NCBI GenBank assembly: GCA_025618425.1
Contig: CM046833.1
Location: forward strand, 30,738,680 to 30,802,679
Source of the DNA: Heliocidaris tuberculata
Lineage: Eukaryota > Echinodermata > Echinoidea > Camarodonta > Echinometridae
Length of the DNA: 64,000 bases
Direction: 5' to 3'
Below the pieces are notes generated by a model that worked only from the letters and a program-made list of their open reading frames with translations, was not told the DNA's origin and ran no database searches. The number at the start of each line of letters is the position of its first letter. Positions within the stretch are counted from its first letter, which is position 1. The position numbers and the translations under genes are program-made. This document shows positions 13,208 to 24,882 of this stretch, piece by piece.

Positions 13208-13388
13208 TTAGAATAGTAATCATTATAAACAATTGTAAGGATATGACATATAAAACAGCTTTGGCAACTCTCGTGGAAATAATTATAATTGTGAGAAATA
13301 AAAATGAGAGAATAATGGTTTCGTAGCTTAAATCAAAGTTCCCCAGAGTTGTCCTCCCTTTTTGAATTTTTGCAAAAGATTGAAAAAA

Positions 13389-13460
13389 TGTCTCCGCCGG
13401 GAATCGAACCCGGGTCGTTGGCTTAGAACGCCAATGCCTTAACCACTAGACCACGGAGAC
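13389..13460 (-). tRNA. tRNA-Arg (anticodon UCU), left copy
   Basis: On the minus strand the gene folds as a complete cloverleaf. The acceptor stem GTCTCCG pairs perfectly with CGGAGAC. The D arm is GTCT/AGGC with an AGTGGTTA loop. The anticodon stem is TTGGC/GCCAA with loop GTTCTAA, and the T arm is CCGGG/CCCGG with loop TTCGATT. The anticodon UCU reads AGA arginine codons. There is no intron. A T6 run follows at once (13382-13388 read in reverse), as expected for pol III termination. G at position 32 is unusual, since a pyrimidine is normal there. It lies in the left arm of a large inverted repeat and diverges from the second copy. Confidence 0.9.
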
Positions 13461-13721
13461 GGGCCAGTGATTTCGGCGACACCAGATTCAATTGACAGAA
13501 GGATTGACAAATCTTCAACCTTATTAATTAATTCCTTTGTCATGTTTGTCGGGGGCAGTATGTATACATGTATCTCAAAGCATTCGCTTGGATCCAGCTG
13601 AGGCATGCGGCTTGTCTTTGTTCAAAACTCACCTGCCCCCGACAAAGGAATTAATTAATAAGGTTGAAGATTTGTCAATCTGTCGGTCAATTGAATCTGG
13701 TGTCGCCGAAATCACTGGCCC

Positions 13722-13793
13722 GTCTCCGTAGTCTAGTGGTTAAGGCATTGGCGTTCTAAGCCAACGACCCGGGTTCGATTCCCGGCGGAGACA
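13722..13793 (+). tRNA. tRNA-Arg (anticodon UCU), right copy
   Basis: This copy matches the left copy except at position 9, where it has A instead of G. All four stems are intact, the anticodon is UCU, and the discriminator base is A at 13793. Internal pol III promoters are present: box A-like TAGTCTAGTGG and box B GGTTCGATTCC. A T6 terminator starts at 13794. The two genes point away from each other across a shared 260 bp region that contains no other gene. Both keep full pairing and terminators, so both are probably functional. Confidence 0.9.
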
Positions 13794-13887
13794 TTTTTTC
13801 AACCTTTACAAAAATTCAAAAAGGGAGGACAGCTCTGGGGAACTTTGATTTAAGCTACGCAACCATTATTCTCTCATTTTCATTTCT

Positions 13888-13970
<83 letters not shown>
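13888..13970. repeat. AC then AT microsatellite
   Basis: (AC)5-6 passes into about 35 AT units directly at the end of the tRNA inverted repeat. Confidence 0.95.
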
Positions 13971-13972
<2 letters not shown>

Positions 13973-16284
13973 CTAGAAAACGCAAAAGAACGTGTTTGAT
14001 TGTGAAAAATCTATTTTAAGCTGCTTGAATAAAGAAAATTTCAGGCAAAAAAGCGTTCACAATTAATTGTTCTCGTGGTTTTATATTGTTCCAAACTACC
14101 GCTTGGATGAATATTTAATCATATTCCGTATCCTCCACCAATGTCAAATTTTAGCCTCAGAGCAACTTTATCCCTTTTTCGAGACAAAAATACGGTGAAG
14201 AGGGGGCATAAGAACTCCTCGAAGAAGAACTGGAAACCTGCATTTCATGGAACAATGGTCATCAAATAGTAATTGGCTCTTGAGAATCTTGCAATCTGTA
14301 ACAAAATCAATGATTCTGTAAATATTGGTGGGTTTCCTCGAAATCGGTCTTCGGATTGATTTCGTCCAGGAGAGGAATTTGGTCAGACTGATATCGTAAC
14401 AAAATTGTAGTTTTCGATACTTAGCCCTGACATTTTTTGATCTTTTAACTTTTCTTAAACAATTACAGAAATTATAACTGTAGGGGTGTGTTGTTAATGT
14501 TACTGTATAACGCTGATTCATTAAAAAAAATCATAATAATTTTATTTTCAAAACTTTGCAAACGTTATTCACTACCTTTAAGACTGGGTTATGCAAGTTC
14601 AGTTAGACGAATGGCAGACAAAATCAGATCAATTGTCCCACTGCTTTCTCTAATCAACATTGAGTGAATGAAATAAATGCTGTTCCTGCTAGTTTTGAAG
14701 AAGGTTGTTATAGATCCAATATCTCGCTCGCCCTGTCCTGGAATCTAATTCAGTCGTACTCAAATTCCATTGCCAAGCGTTGAGTGGCGGGTATTCGTTA
14801 CAACGCGGTTTTTATTCGCTTATTTTCTCTTCTCCCCTCTCCTATCCTACCTTTTTATCCTTCGTTCCTAATTCGATGCTTTCTCTCTCTCTCTATATAT
14901 ATATATCTCTCTCTCTCTTTCTTTCTCTCTTTATAATTTTTTTCCTTTCTTTTTGTTTCTCACTCCCCCTCCCTCTCTCTTTTTCTCTCTCATCTGTTCT
15001 TCTTTATATGTCAATTTTCTGACAATTTTCCTCATTTTTTTGGCCATCTCATGCCACTTTCCCTCGAATTCATTTACAATAATTTTTATTCATTCAATCC
15101 CCTTGGTCAGTCTTCTCGTATCCCTTCCTTCCCTCGCTAAATTAAAAAGCATTGTAATCTTTTGATATGAAATCCATCCGCGCCCACATTCAATAAACGC
15201 ACAACATGTTTTACATTCAATCGTTATCTAGTTTACTCGGCAGTTATTCAAAAACTTATTAGTATTGATGAGTCTGGCAAAGTTACTGTTTCTAGTGACG
15301 GTAACCATTGTAACGCTCATCATAACCTTGGTTATCCATCTTTTAAACACATTGTTTACCTTTAATTGACTGCAATCACTGGAATATAGGTATTATTTCA
15401 AAACTAATGTGACACAAATTGCATTGCTAGTGATTTTTTCCTCATATTACTGAACCTGTCCCAGTCACAACAGGTATATAATTCTTTTATGAAGCTTTGA
15501 ATGGTATTCAATCGCAAGTAAAAAAAATAATAATAATAACAATAATTGTGATAATAATAATAACTTTAAGACTTTATGTGAAACCTGCTACAATGAAGAC
15601 TTGCTATCTTATTGCAGTATTAATTTTCTGAAGGTAAAAAAAGAGAAAAGGAGCAAACAAATTGCTTTATTAAACTGTCTTCTTAAAATTCACAACTTTT
15701 GAAATCTGTCATTGTGTATACCAACCTTCAAAAAGGGCCTTCTCAATTTAAAATAGAAAAGAAATTATTCCAATAACTAAGCGAGAGAGATTTAATAGGA
15801 TTGAATATAGAAAGTCATCGCCTAATACAAATAAACCTTCCTCTTTCTTACTCTCGTCACTAGCAACGCTGAAGGAAATCAATAGTGATTTTATACATGA
15901 ATTCTCTAATTGAAATGAAGATTGTTATTATTACTCGGTGTAGAAAGAAGTCTACGCTTTCTCACTGATTAAATTAAGCCACCCGACGTTACCATCGATC
16001 GCAATTCGCCCTGTCCATCAGCATTACGCCAGCGCGCTACAATTGTGACGTCATCAATGTTCAAGGGTGTTCCGGTTATGTGTTTTTTCAATGGTTGTGT
16101 TGTGACGTCATGAGGTTAATGTCTACAAACCGGTTTGTTCATTACCCTGATATAAGTGATACGAACAAGCATTTAAATCAAAAGAATACTTAATATATTT
16201 TCATTTGTGTACAAATTCATCTTTCCTTTTTTCCCTATAAATATGAATAAATAAATACATACATTATATATATATATATACATG

Positions 16285-16350
16285 CAGTAGAAATGCATTA
16301 ATTGCCATTGCCAACTGAAATTTCAGTTGGCAATTAATGCATTTCTACTG
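16285..16350. repeat. Palindrome with a 6 bp internal duplication
   Basis: CAGTAGAAATGCATTAATTG at the left pairs exactly with the right arm, centred on GAAATTTC. The left arm has an extra ATTGCC. A TA array beside it (16394-16439) is itself flanked by inverted ACGTGGACT motifs. Confidence 0.8.
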
Positions 16351-16391
16351 TGTTCTTCTTGTTTATTGATTTTGCCAATACGTGGACTATA

Positions 16392-16442
<51 letters not shown>

Positions 16443-17659
16443 AATACAAAGTCCACGTGTTGGTAGAATATCAAAAAACAAACTATTAGACATTTCATGC
16501 TTTTATCCAACTTCTTTATTTACTCTCACGAATTTTTACTCTCCAGCACTCTAACCCTTTCTCTCTCTCTCTTTCTCTCTCTCTTTACCTTTATATCTCT
16601 CTTTCTCTTTCTTTGCTTTCCTCTTCTTTTCTTTTCATTTTATCCTGGACTAATCGGCATAAATTACTTAGGCGGTGATTATTGTTTATCTTCGCAAGTC
16701 AAAACATCAACCCTGTACCCGACATTAAAACCTAACCCTGTCTTTGACCAAATCAAGTGGGAAGCAAATGCGGCCCGATCAAAATAACTTTCTCCTCGTT
16801 TTACCCACTGACATTGCATAACAAATTAATAAACAGAGAATATCATAAAGAAGACTGTTCACGCAAGCACTCACGTAGCATGGCACTTGTGATGACATAT
16901 TCTGGACACGACATATAAATAAACACTACGGGTGGAGCTGAAAGTTCAAGACAGGTTCTAAATTTTGACAGAAAGGGTAAACTTCAAATTAAAAAGAAAG
17001 GCCGACGCAGTTGATATAAATAGGGTTATTGTCAAGATTTGATGGACTCGCATGAAACATATCGAGAAATATACAAAGTGGGGAAGAGTGCTGGGAAGAG
17101 AGAGTGTGTGCGCGTATGTGTGTGTGTGAGAGAGAGGGTGCGCGCTCGTGGGTGGTTGAATGGTGGGGATGCGTGTGTAATCCTGTGCTTGAGAGAGAGA
17201 GAGGGGGGGGGGGGGAGATTTCTTCTTTTTTCCCCTGAAAACTCACTTCACATGTTAATGGAAAGAACTCTTTGACTGTATAGTCAACCACTGTTATTAT
17301 TATCATCATCATTCCTTTCTCTGTTTCTCTGTCTTTCTATCTATCCATCTATTTATCTCTTCATTAACCTCTTTCAATCTTTTTCCCTCTTCCCTCTTGC
17401 CATGCTCCATTTCTTTTCATTTTTCCCCCATCTTAAACAAACAGAACAACAACGAACAACACAGTCGTGTGTCGTCATATTCAAAATGACGTCATATCGC
17501 GAATTGTCCAATTATTGACTCAATCAAGAGTAAATGGTATTAATCTAAAAGTGACATGTCTCGTTTCTAGAACAACCCAGTGCATATTTCAGCAACTATG
17601 AAGCAGGTTTGATTTTTAAATTTTTTTTTAATTATCATTATTAAAAGGGAAAGGAGTTC

Positions 17660-17725
17660 TAACGTGATGTGCCTCAGTGGATAAAGCAGAAAAGAAGTAG
17701 TCCAGGATTAGGATTCAAGACCTAA
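17660..17725 (+). mobile_element. Possible decayed tRNA-derived SINE head
   Basis: GTGCCTCAGTGGATAAAGC resembles box A, and AGGATTCAAGACC at the expected distance resembles box B. The body seen in the five clear SINE copies is not recognisable. A chance match is possible. Confidence 0.3.
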
Positions 17726-18759
17726 ATATATGCACTAAATGCACTATCTAGACTAAAGGAGGATTATTTGAAGAAGACTGTTTTTGTCGGCCAATAGGCA
17801 CCGGTTGACACGCCAGCGAAAAAGAAAAAAAAACTCTTGAGAAAAAGCAATTACATGTAGTTGATTAATTTACCAGTTGACATAAGCAATTTCTCATTCT
17901 GTCTTGTTCAGCATAATTATGGGGCAATCTGTTTACCTTTTCCTTCTTCTCCTGGTTTGAATGGTAAAGCAACCGGTAATAATCTTTCTCAAAGTTGATG
18001 CCTACGCCGCACATTTTGCAAAGTGTTTGAATTTTACTGAATTATGAATTGAAGTTATATACTGTCTACGCAGTCGTATGTTCTGCGTGCAATGCAAAAC
18101 AACTGCTGTGAATAACACATAATAAAAAGATGTACAGATATTACCCCGAAGATAATTTTGTCCTCTTGCAACAACATTCCGATGGGAATTTTTTTTTTTT
18201 TTTTTTTTGGGGGGGGGAACTTAAAGCAAAAATGGGATGATACATATAGTATATTATACTCCATATATTCTTGTAACTTGTAAAAATGAGGAAATTATTC
18301 CAAAGTAAATATGAAAACATATATCCAAATCAAAAAAAAAATCTTCAGGATTAAAAGACGTCTCTGTGAAAGGTTACTCACTTTGATAAGATGAGCTGTA
18401 TTTGAATAATATTTCTCCTTACGTTTAAATGTCAACTCCATCTTTTCTGAATTTCCTCAATTTGTTATAATCCGTTTGTCAATTTGACATTTTTGGTAGG
18501 TATACGTATATGTTACATCCTAATTTCCCAACAAAATGAAGAAAAGTAATTTTAAAAGAACTGACATTACTTTTGTTTTTTCAGTTCACTGAACAGAAAA
18601 AAAAATAATAATTGTACCATTATTTCTTTATTTTCTGTTTCTATGACTCTCTCTATGTCTCTCTCTCTTTCTCTGTATCTATGTAACACCGGGTGGAGCT
18701 GAGTGCCGCAGTGGGTGATGCAAATGTTGTGAATTTGTTTTAAGTTTTTAGTACTAAAA

Positions 18760-18760
<1 letters not shown>

Positions 18761-18790
<30 letters not shown>

Positions 18791-19054
18791 CTTTTTCTTC
18801 TTCTCCTCTTTCTCCTCGTCCTTCTCCTCCTCCTCCTCCTTCTTCTTCTTCTTCTTCTTCTTCTCCTCCTCCTCCTCCTCCTCCTCCTCCTCTTCCTCCT
18901 CTTGCTCCTTCTCCTTTTTCTTCTTCTTCTTCTTCTTCTTCTTCTTCTTCTTCTTCTTCTTCTTCTTCTTCTCCTTCTTCTTCTTCTTTTTCTTTTTCTT
19001 CTTCTCCTTCTCTTCTTCTCCTTCTCTTCTTCTTCATCATCTTCCTCCTCCACC
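18761..19054. repeat. 290 bp CTT/CTC polypyrimidine tract
   Basis: CTT units with interspersed CTC blocks give a nearly pure pyrimidine strand, a potential triplex former. The poly-Arg and poly-Glu frames opposite are artefacts. Confidence 0.95.
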
Positions 19055-19666
19055 ACCTAAAAGATAGAGCATGACAACCGCATGACATTCTAAACAACTA
19101 GATCACGATCTTTTTCCAATAAAAGCAGAATAAATCTACGAGTTGAGATTTCCCATATGTAATCCCTAGATAACTTATCCAGCTTAGTAAATCAATTTAT
19201 TTCGAGATAGAGAGCCTTCTGTGGTCATTTGCGGATATTCCCAAAGGTTTTGTTTGATGGCTGAAATCAATTACATAAAGTACTTAGTATATACGACCCA
19301 CGAAATTTAGGCGTGTTTGTTTAACACATTTTTATTTTACTGTAAGCATGGTAAGTTCAACTTAACTTTGGGGTTAAAAAAAGAAAAGAAGTATATAAGA
19401 ATAACGACAAGACTGAAACATGCTCTACCTTTACAAGAATGAAAAATGGCATGTTAAAATTAAGATTCACAAGCATGAGAAGCGTAACGATTGATGAAAA
19501 AGCATCTTTGATGGCGTGTTCATTAGGTATGGCGTCTCTTAATCGCATAATATGCAGTGCTAAATGATCATAGGAGAGGGGTTTTTTTTCTTCATCTTCG
19601 TGTTTAGATATTTAATGAAAATCGACAGTATAAAGGACTTATGGGAATAATAAAATAATGGCGAAT

Positions 19667-19813
19667 GATAATAATAATAATAGGTTCTTCTATAGCACTT
19701 ATGTCCGTCACACCGTATGACGCTCCTATAACGCTCCAACGCTTTTACCCCAGGCTTATACGATATATAGTGCTCTATCAGATCAGGCAACTATTCATAC
19801 CTGGGCGGAGAGT
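19667..19813 (-). mobile_element. 5'-truncated SINE, copy 5
   Basis: The minus strand begins ACTCTCCGCCCAGGTATGAA and continues through GAGCGTCATACGGTGTGACG and AAGTGCTATAGAAG into an ATT tail. This corresponds to the 3' half of copy 1 from CTCTCCACCCAGG onward. The tRNA head is missing. Confidence 0.75.
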
Positions 19814-21054
19814 AATATGTAATAAAACGTAATAAATATCATTAGTTAAAATGAAACAAGATTGTGCCAACAATGATCTGAAGTGTAATACCCCAAAATT
19901 TAAATTCTTATCAGGATAATAAATGGTTGGGTTTTTTCTGTGTTCACAGTTTCATGTACTGATACCCTTTGCCTTGTTTTATTTTGCAATAATGATAATG
20001 CGACATATGCAATCTAAATCTTTACAAAACAATTGAATCAAATTGAAGCGTTAACTAGCATGGACTAATCCAAAAGAATCAGGAATTTTGGCCGACATGG
20101 AAAAGGTAACTTTGTTTGTTATTTCTCGCTCATCTACTTTACATATAATAGCTCATATCTCAATTTAGGTGACATGAGAAAAAAACCTACAATCAGTATG
20201 ACGTCTATGTATTTCAGTTTGACATGTTTGTGCAGATTTCTTCTCCTCTTAGGTGACTCTGCATCCGACATTCCTGTCCATCGGCGCAACTTTGAGCAAA
20301 CATCTCACTTTACAGAGCAAATATCATCACGACTGTGCATCGATATGCGCTCCTCTGACTTCAGTCGCTAAGTAGCTTTCAACTCGATTAAAGATAATTT
20401 GTTGAGTACCTGTTATGCAATCTTATCGTGAAACAAACGTCTAGGAATACTTTTGAATGAGTTTTTCATGTCATTATATAATGAGTAAGAACTATCTAGT
20501 AATTTGATCTTACAGAATTATTAGAATTGAAGGAGGCGGAAGAAAGAGAATCACGAAAAATGAAAAGTACTGGACACAGAATTACACGGGACTACACCAC
20601 CACGTGGCATCCGAAATTGTGAACTCTTTCCCGACCTATTTTGAATATGGGAAAGAAAATGATTTCATGCTGGCACGTTGATGCTATAGTATCCTTCCTA
20701 TTTGGGCATTTCAGCGATTTTTGTTAATACCAAAACTCAACTTTCTCTTTAAAGTCAGACTCCAAAAGACAATTCTGTATTCTGGAATCTAACCCTAATA
20801 TAAATAGCTGTCTGCTGTTGTTTTTTCTAGTACGAAAACGGGAAAGCTACTGGCGAGTCAACAAATCAGTAAAATGGGTGATCTGTCTACTAGTGTCATT
20901 TTATAAGATATTTTTAAGTGGACAAAAATTGGGGGAAAATATTCATGAGTCCAACTTTGTGCATCCGTTGTCTTGTACTGCTGTATTCCCCCCCCCCCAA
21001 AAAAAAAACCAACAAACAAACAACAAATAAACAACAAACAAACAACAACTTAAG

Positions 21055-21095
<41 letters not shown>

Positions 21096-21201
21096 GTTTT
21101 TATCCTATTATATGGCATACTCATTTGTAAAACGTCTGTGCTATCTTTAATGAACGACCAATGGTGCTTCGTAATAAATGCAATCAAAAGAAATAACAAA
21201 T
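19814..21201. other. No gene recognised
   Basis: It contains a poly(C)/poly(A) junction (20988-21008), CAA-rich DNA and GA array 21058-21091. A 65-codon plus frame at 20174 has a hydrophobic start but no other support. Confidence 0.5.
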
Positions 21202-21435
21202 GAGCCTGATCGGTTAGTCACGGACGGACATTTGACAAATTTTGAAATTTTGAAGGCCTGTAGAAAATAAGTATTTCACTGAAGCAAGCAATTTTATGTT
21301 TCATTGTGAAGGGCATAACTGAAGAAGTTGAAATTTGATAAAATTCGGTTACCATGGTCGCTTATTAAAATTATAATCCATAAAATATTCAATGTCACGG
21401 ACGGACAAAATGCCTTGTCTTAACCGATCAGGCTC
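21202..21435. mobile_element. TIR element with AAAT flanking duplications
   Basis: The ends are GAGCCTGATCGGTTAGTCAC and, read inverted, GAGCCTGATCGGTTAAGACA. Both subterminal parts contain CACGGACGGACA in opposite orientation. AAAT at 21198-21201 and 21436-21439 fits a 4 bp target duplication. The 234 bp element is non-coding. Confidence 0.8.
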
Positions 21436-21609
21436 AAATAATATCGATGATAAGTTTTCTATTTCTCCAGAGCTTCACTTTTTTACCATACACTCGTGGT
21501 AAAACACAAACGAGACCACCTAAAGACCGACAACAGACAGAACTAAACATTACATGACATTGAAAAGCTTAGAATAGGTCAGTTGGGAATCCGTTTAATA
21601 CTACTACTT

Positions 21610-22510
21610 ATAATAAGATTAATTTATATAGCGCAGTTATTATGTGAATATGCTCTGCTGCGCTTTGATGCTCCTATATTATATATACACAGAACCAATC
21701 TACTTAAAAGCCTCTGAAAACAGATGGGTCTTCAAAAGGGATTTAAAATGGGGACTGATTGTGCTTTCCCTATTACAAGAGGGAGTTGGTTCCAGAGTTT
21801 TGGAGCTAAATGCACAATCTCCAAGAGTTGCTTTTGTTTTGGCATGAGGCAGTTTTAAAAGCAGCTTGCCTTTTGAACTTCGTAAGGTATGTGCATAATA
21901 TTTATGGATATCTGTGTCTCCATGTGTAAACGAGAATCTAGCCATACACCAAGATTTCTCATGGTGGTTGTCGATTTCACTTCTGCCTCTCCAACTGTAT
22001 ATGATTATTGATTAATATTTAGTTTTGCTATTTGTCTGGATGTTCCACCATGAGTAACTCTGGGGTGGTTTTTTCTGTGTATTTTTTCTTTTTTCTTTTT
22101 TCTTTTTAATATTTTTTTGTCATTAAGCATTAACTTATGTTGGAACATCCAAGAACGAATATATCCTATGCAGGTTTCAAAAATTGAAATATTAAGCTCT
22201 TTTTTATCCTTATCCGGGCTAAAAGAAATATATAGCTGCGTTTCATAGGCAAAACATGCAATGACAAGATACATTTGGAAAACTCCTTTGAACAAGACTG
22301 ATCAGGTTACTAGTATACAGTGTAAAGAAAAGGGAGCCGAAACGTGACCCTTGTGGAACCCCGTTTGGAGCAGGAAAATTATCCGATATTACATCATCAA
22401 GTACTACTCTTTGTTGTATGTTTGTAAGATAAGATTATATCCATGAAAGAACAAAGTCACTTAAACCAAAAGAAGAATGCGGTGTATTCAAAGTTTGGTG
22501 TCGATCTGAC
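21610..22510 (-). pseudogene. Rearranged L2-type LINE: reverse transcriptase remnant and 3' end
   Basis: Minus-strand translation in several frames recovers the 3' half of an L2/CR1-group non-LTR retrotransposon ORF2. In order it shows FGLSDFVLSWI, then after a one-base frameshift SYLTNIQQRV, then GVPQGSRFGSLFFTLYTS (about 22320-22380). Next comes a degraded catalytic box, AYETQLYISF where FADDTQLY is expected, so the paired aspartates are lost. It continues with CIGYIRSWMFQHKLMLND and MRNLGVWLDSRLHMETQI, and ends with TLRSSKGKLLLKLPHAKTK through FKSLLKTHLFSEAF. About 100-150 residues are missing between the last two blocks. A stop follows the final block, then a short 3' UTR ending GCGCTATATAAAT with an ATT-rich tail. 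Stops, frameshifts and the lost active site show it is dead. The endonuclease and ORF1 are absent, which fits 5' truncation. Confidence 0.88.
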
Positions 22511-23432
22511 AGTGTGATAGAGGTTCTACTCATGTGTCACGTTCAAAAAGGATATCAGAGATCTACTATTATGATTGATATGTTCGAATTTAAAAAAATA
22601 TATTATTATTTATTTCATGAAGGTCATCAGGATACATACATCGTGAAGGTTTTCACATAACGAACATTTAAAAGGAAAGTAAAAAAATAATGAAACTTGA
22701 ATATTTAAGACCCTAAAATAATGTGACCTCCAGGGATAATTGTTTGCAATTCCCGTGACACAGAAAGGGTTAATGATTGTGATAATGTATATAAGTATTA
22801 AAAAAAAAAAGTTGTTTGAATAGGAAAAAGTGGAAAATACGTGAAAACAGCGCTGCACATCTAACACTGTATCAAGGTTTGCCATTCCATTTTATCCTCA
22901 ATTCATTCAGTGGGATCATTTATCTGATGAATGATAAATTTTTTTTTTATGCATAGAAATATCATCGCGGGTGCCAATTTATATTAAATTGCCAAAGCAT
23001 AAATATTTAAATTTCAATAATCGTACCTAAGGATCATTTCACGCTTGTATACGTCTAGCGTATTCATGCATACGTCTGTCGAGTGAGTCACTGTTTTGAG
23101 TGAAGTGTGGGTGGTAATATAATATAATTAAAGAATAAACTAAGTAGTAATAGGTCCAAGAAGGCAGATAACATCACGTTTTCAACTTTTAGTTTAAAAC
23201 TACTGTTGTTATTTGTAAAGGGAGTGTTGGGCTCTTCACAAATATATAGGTTATGTTTTGTTTTTATCTATATTTTTGTTATGTTTTTTTCGTATGTTTT
23301 CTTTTATTATATTCTCACAGGATTATTGACCTGCAGATAAAGAGATGAAAAGAAGAAATCATTACCTAAATTTCAAATTGACTTTTATGTCCACTTGTTA
23401 TGATCTATTTCAGCCAGTACAAAGGGCAACAA

Positions 23433-23640
23433 GTCAGTTCGTAATTACAATTTGCGCATGTGCAAAGAAAGGTCATTTGTACCGGTACAATTGACCTCTA
23501 TACGCTGTCATTTTGTACGCACCACGATACGCGCACTAGTATGATTTTACTTGTTAAACAAGCAGCGCGTCCACCAAAACAGATGCCCGTGCGCCTGCAA
23601 ATTGGGGTCATTTCATGGTTATTTGTACCATGCATGCACA
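23433..23640. mobile_element. MITE family A, copy 2 (right end damaged)
   Basis: It starts GTCAGTTCGTAATTACAA and follows family A through GGTCATTTGTACC, ATTGACCTCTATACGC and GTACCATGC. The expected TAATTACGAACTGGC end is not intact. Confidence 0.75.
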
Positions 23641-24033
23641 GTCAGACCGCAGGTCGTATGCAAATGAGCAAAAAGGGCTGATTTTATTTCCAGTGCCTGT
23701 AATGGCACATTCTCCTTGTAGCCAGTGGGCTGTTTTGCATGGTCATATTCAAAGTTATTTAAATCAAGAAATTTTAATGCTATGCTCATCAAATTTTCTG
23801 GAATGATAAATGGATAGTTTATCAATGCAGACATACCCTGTTTAAGTTATAATTCAAAGAATAAGTAGTTGAAAATATGTGATAAAAGAGTGACACAAAA
23901 TACTTTTCTTCATAAGATTTCAAGTCAATAAAAGACATATAATAAGTATATGAGCCACTATTAAAACGCATATGTATGGAAGCGTTGAAGTTTCATCTTT
24001 TACATTATCATATTCAAAACATCCATACAGTTA

Positions 24034-24441
24034 TGACAGGGTCAGGATCCAGCAATATTCAACCCAAGTACATAATTTATCCTTGAAATTGTCAAGACTA
24101 TAGAATCCAAGCACTGTGATTGGCTGGCAAGGCCACCCTGCAAGATTATGGCGCGATATTTGGCAAAAGCGCTAAATTCACGCTTGTTGCCATGGTTCAG
24201 ACCATGGTTTATGTAAATTAATCTATATAAACCATATGGTTCTGAACCATGGCAACAAGCGTGAATTTAGCGCTTTTGCCAACCACGCGCGACCGGCGCG
24301 CGTTCATTATTGGACCTTTTCAAGTGTATGCGCTAAATCAAGCGTATTTATACCACGAAATCTGCATAAACCAAAAACCACCTTTGTGAATTCCGGCCAA
24401 TGTGTACGTTGGTTACATTTTGCTGGATCCTGACCCTGTCA
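24034..24441. mobile_element. 408 bp TIR element with TTA target duplications
   Basis: Perfect 22 bp ends start TGACAGGGTCAGGATCCAGC (24034-24055 and 24420-24441). TTA is present on both sides (24031-24033, 24442-24444), as in PIF/Harbinger-type insertions. A second large palindrome lies inside, from AAAGCGCTAAATTCACGC to its complement, centred near 24215. There is no transposase. Confidence 0.85.
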
Positions 24442-24882
24442 TTAAGTGTACATAAATATTATTTCAATATTTGTAAAGTATAGATATTGCCCTTTACACT
24501 CATGTCAAATTCAGCCTGGCTCATAATAAAACTATGTGAGTTTTTTACAGGTTTACTTTTCATTTCATTTCCATTTTTTGGTCATAAAATAACATTATTT
24601 TTCACCAATTTTGTCACATTTTTCATAGACAAATAGAGTATGTCTTGAATCTCTAATTCCTTCTCTTTTATTTGATGTATAAATCATGAGAATCAGTAAA
24701 TGTTAACCACTCCATTCAATTATTTGGAAATCAGATGTTCCAGGGGATTCCTGCTCATTATGTATTCAGAGACTGACCCAGTCAAGCAAAACTGGAAATA
24801 AAATAGAGCACTTTTGGGGGACCTGCGGTTTGACTGTGCAATAATTACAAACTGGCTTACAAGATTAGACCTATCATATTTA

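Larger units (their letters stand above)
13291..13890. repeat. Inverted repeat carrying the divergent tRNA-Arg pair
   Basis: Arms at 13291-13558 and 13633-13890 are near-identical reverse complements of about 260 bp. Each holds one tRNA gene, its terminator, and about 100 bp beyond. The 74 bp spacer contains 13561-13623, itself an exact inverted copy of 13145-13207 lying outside the left arm. The high identity outside the tRNAs suggests a recent inverted duplication or gene conversion between the arms. The right arm runs straight into an AC/AT array. Confidence 0.88.
13971..18760. other. No gene recognised; scattered microsatellites
   Basis: CT/TA runs 14881-14935 and 16559-16620, an AAT run 15526-15565, GT/GA then poly(G) 17101-17215, a T20-G9 junction 18189-18217, and TGACGTCA at 16046, 16103 and 17487. 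A 117-codon minus frame (14168-14521) has no recognisable domain. Confidence 0.5.

Noticed and set aside
14168..14521. 117-codon minus frame
   Set aside because: Basic and unassigned, no family motif; length is within chance expectation.
18567..19097. 176-codon Glu/Gly-rich minus frame
   Set aside because: Translation of the CTT/CTC tract.
20174..20371. 65-codon plus frame with a hydrophobic N-terminal stretch
   Set aside because: The signal-peptide look is weak and no mature peptide, cleavage site or relative was recognised.
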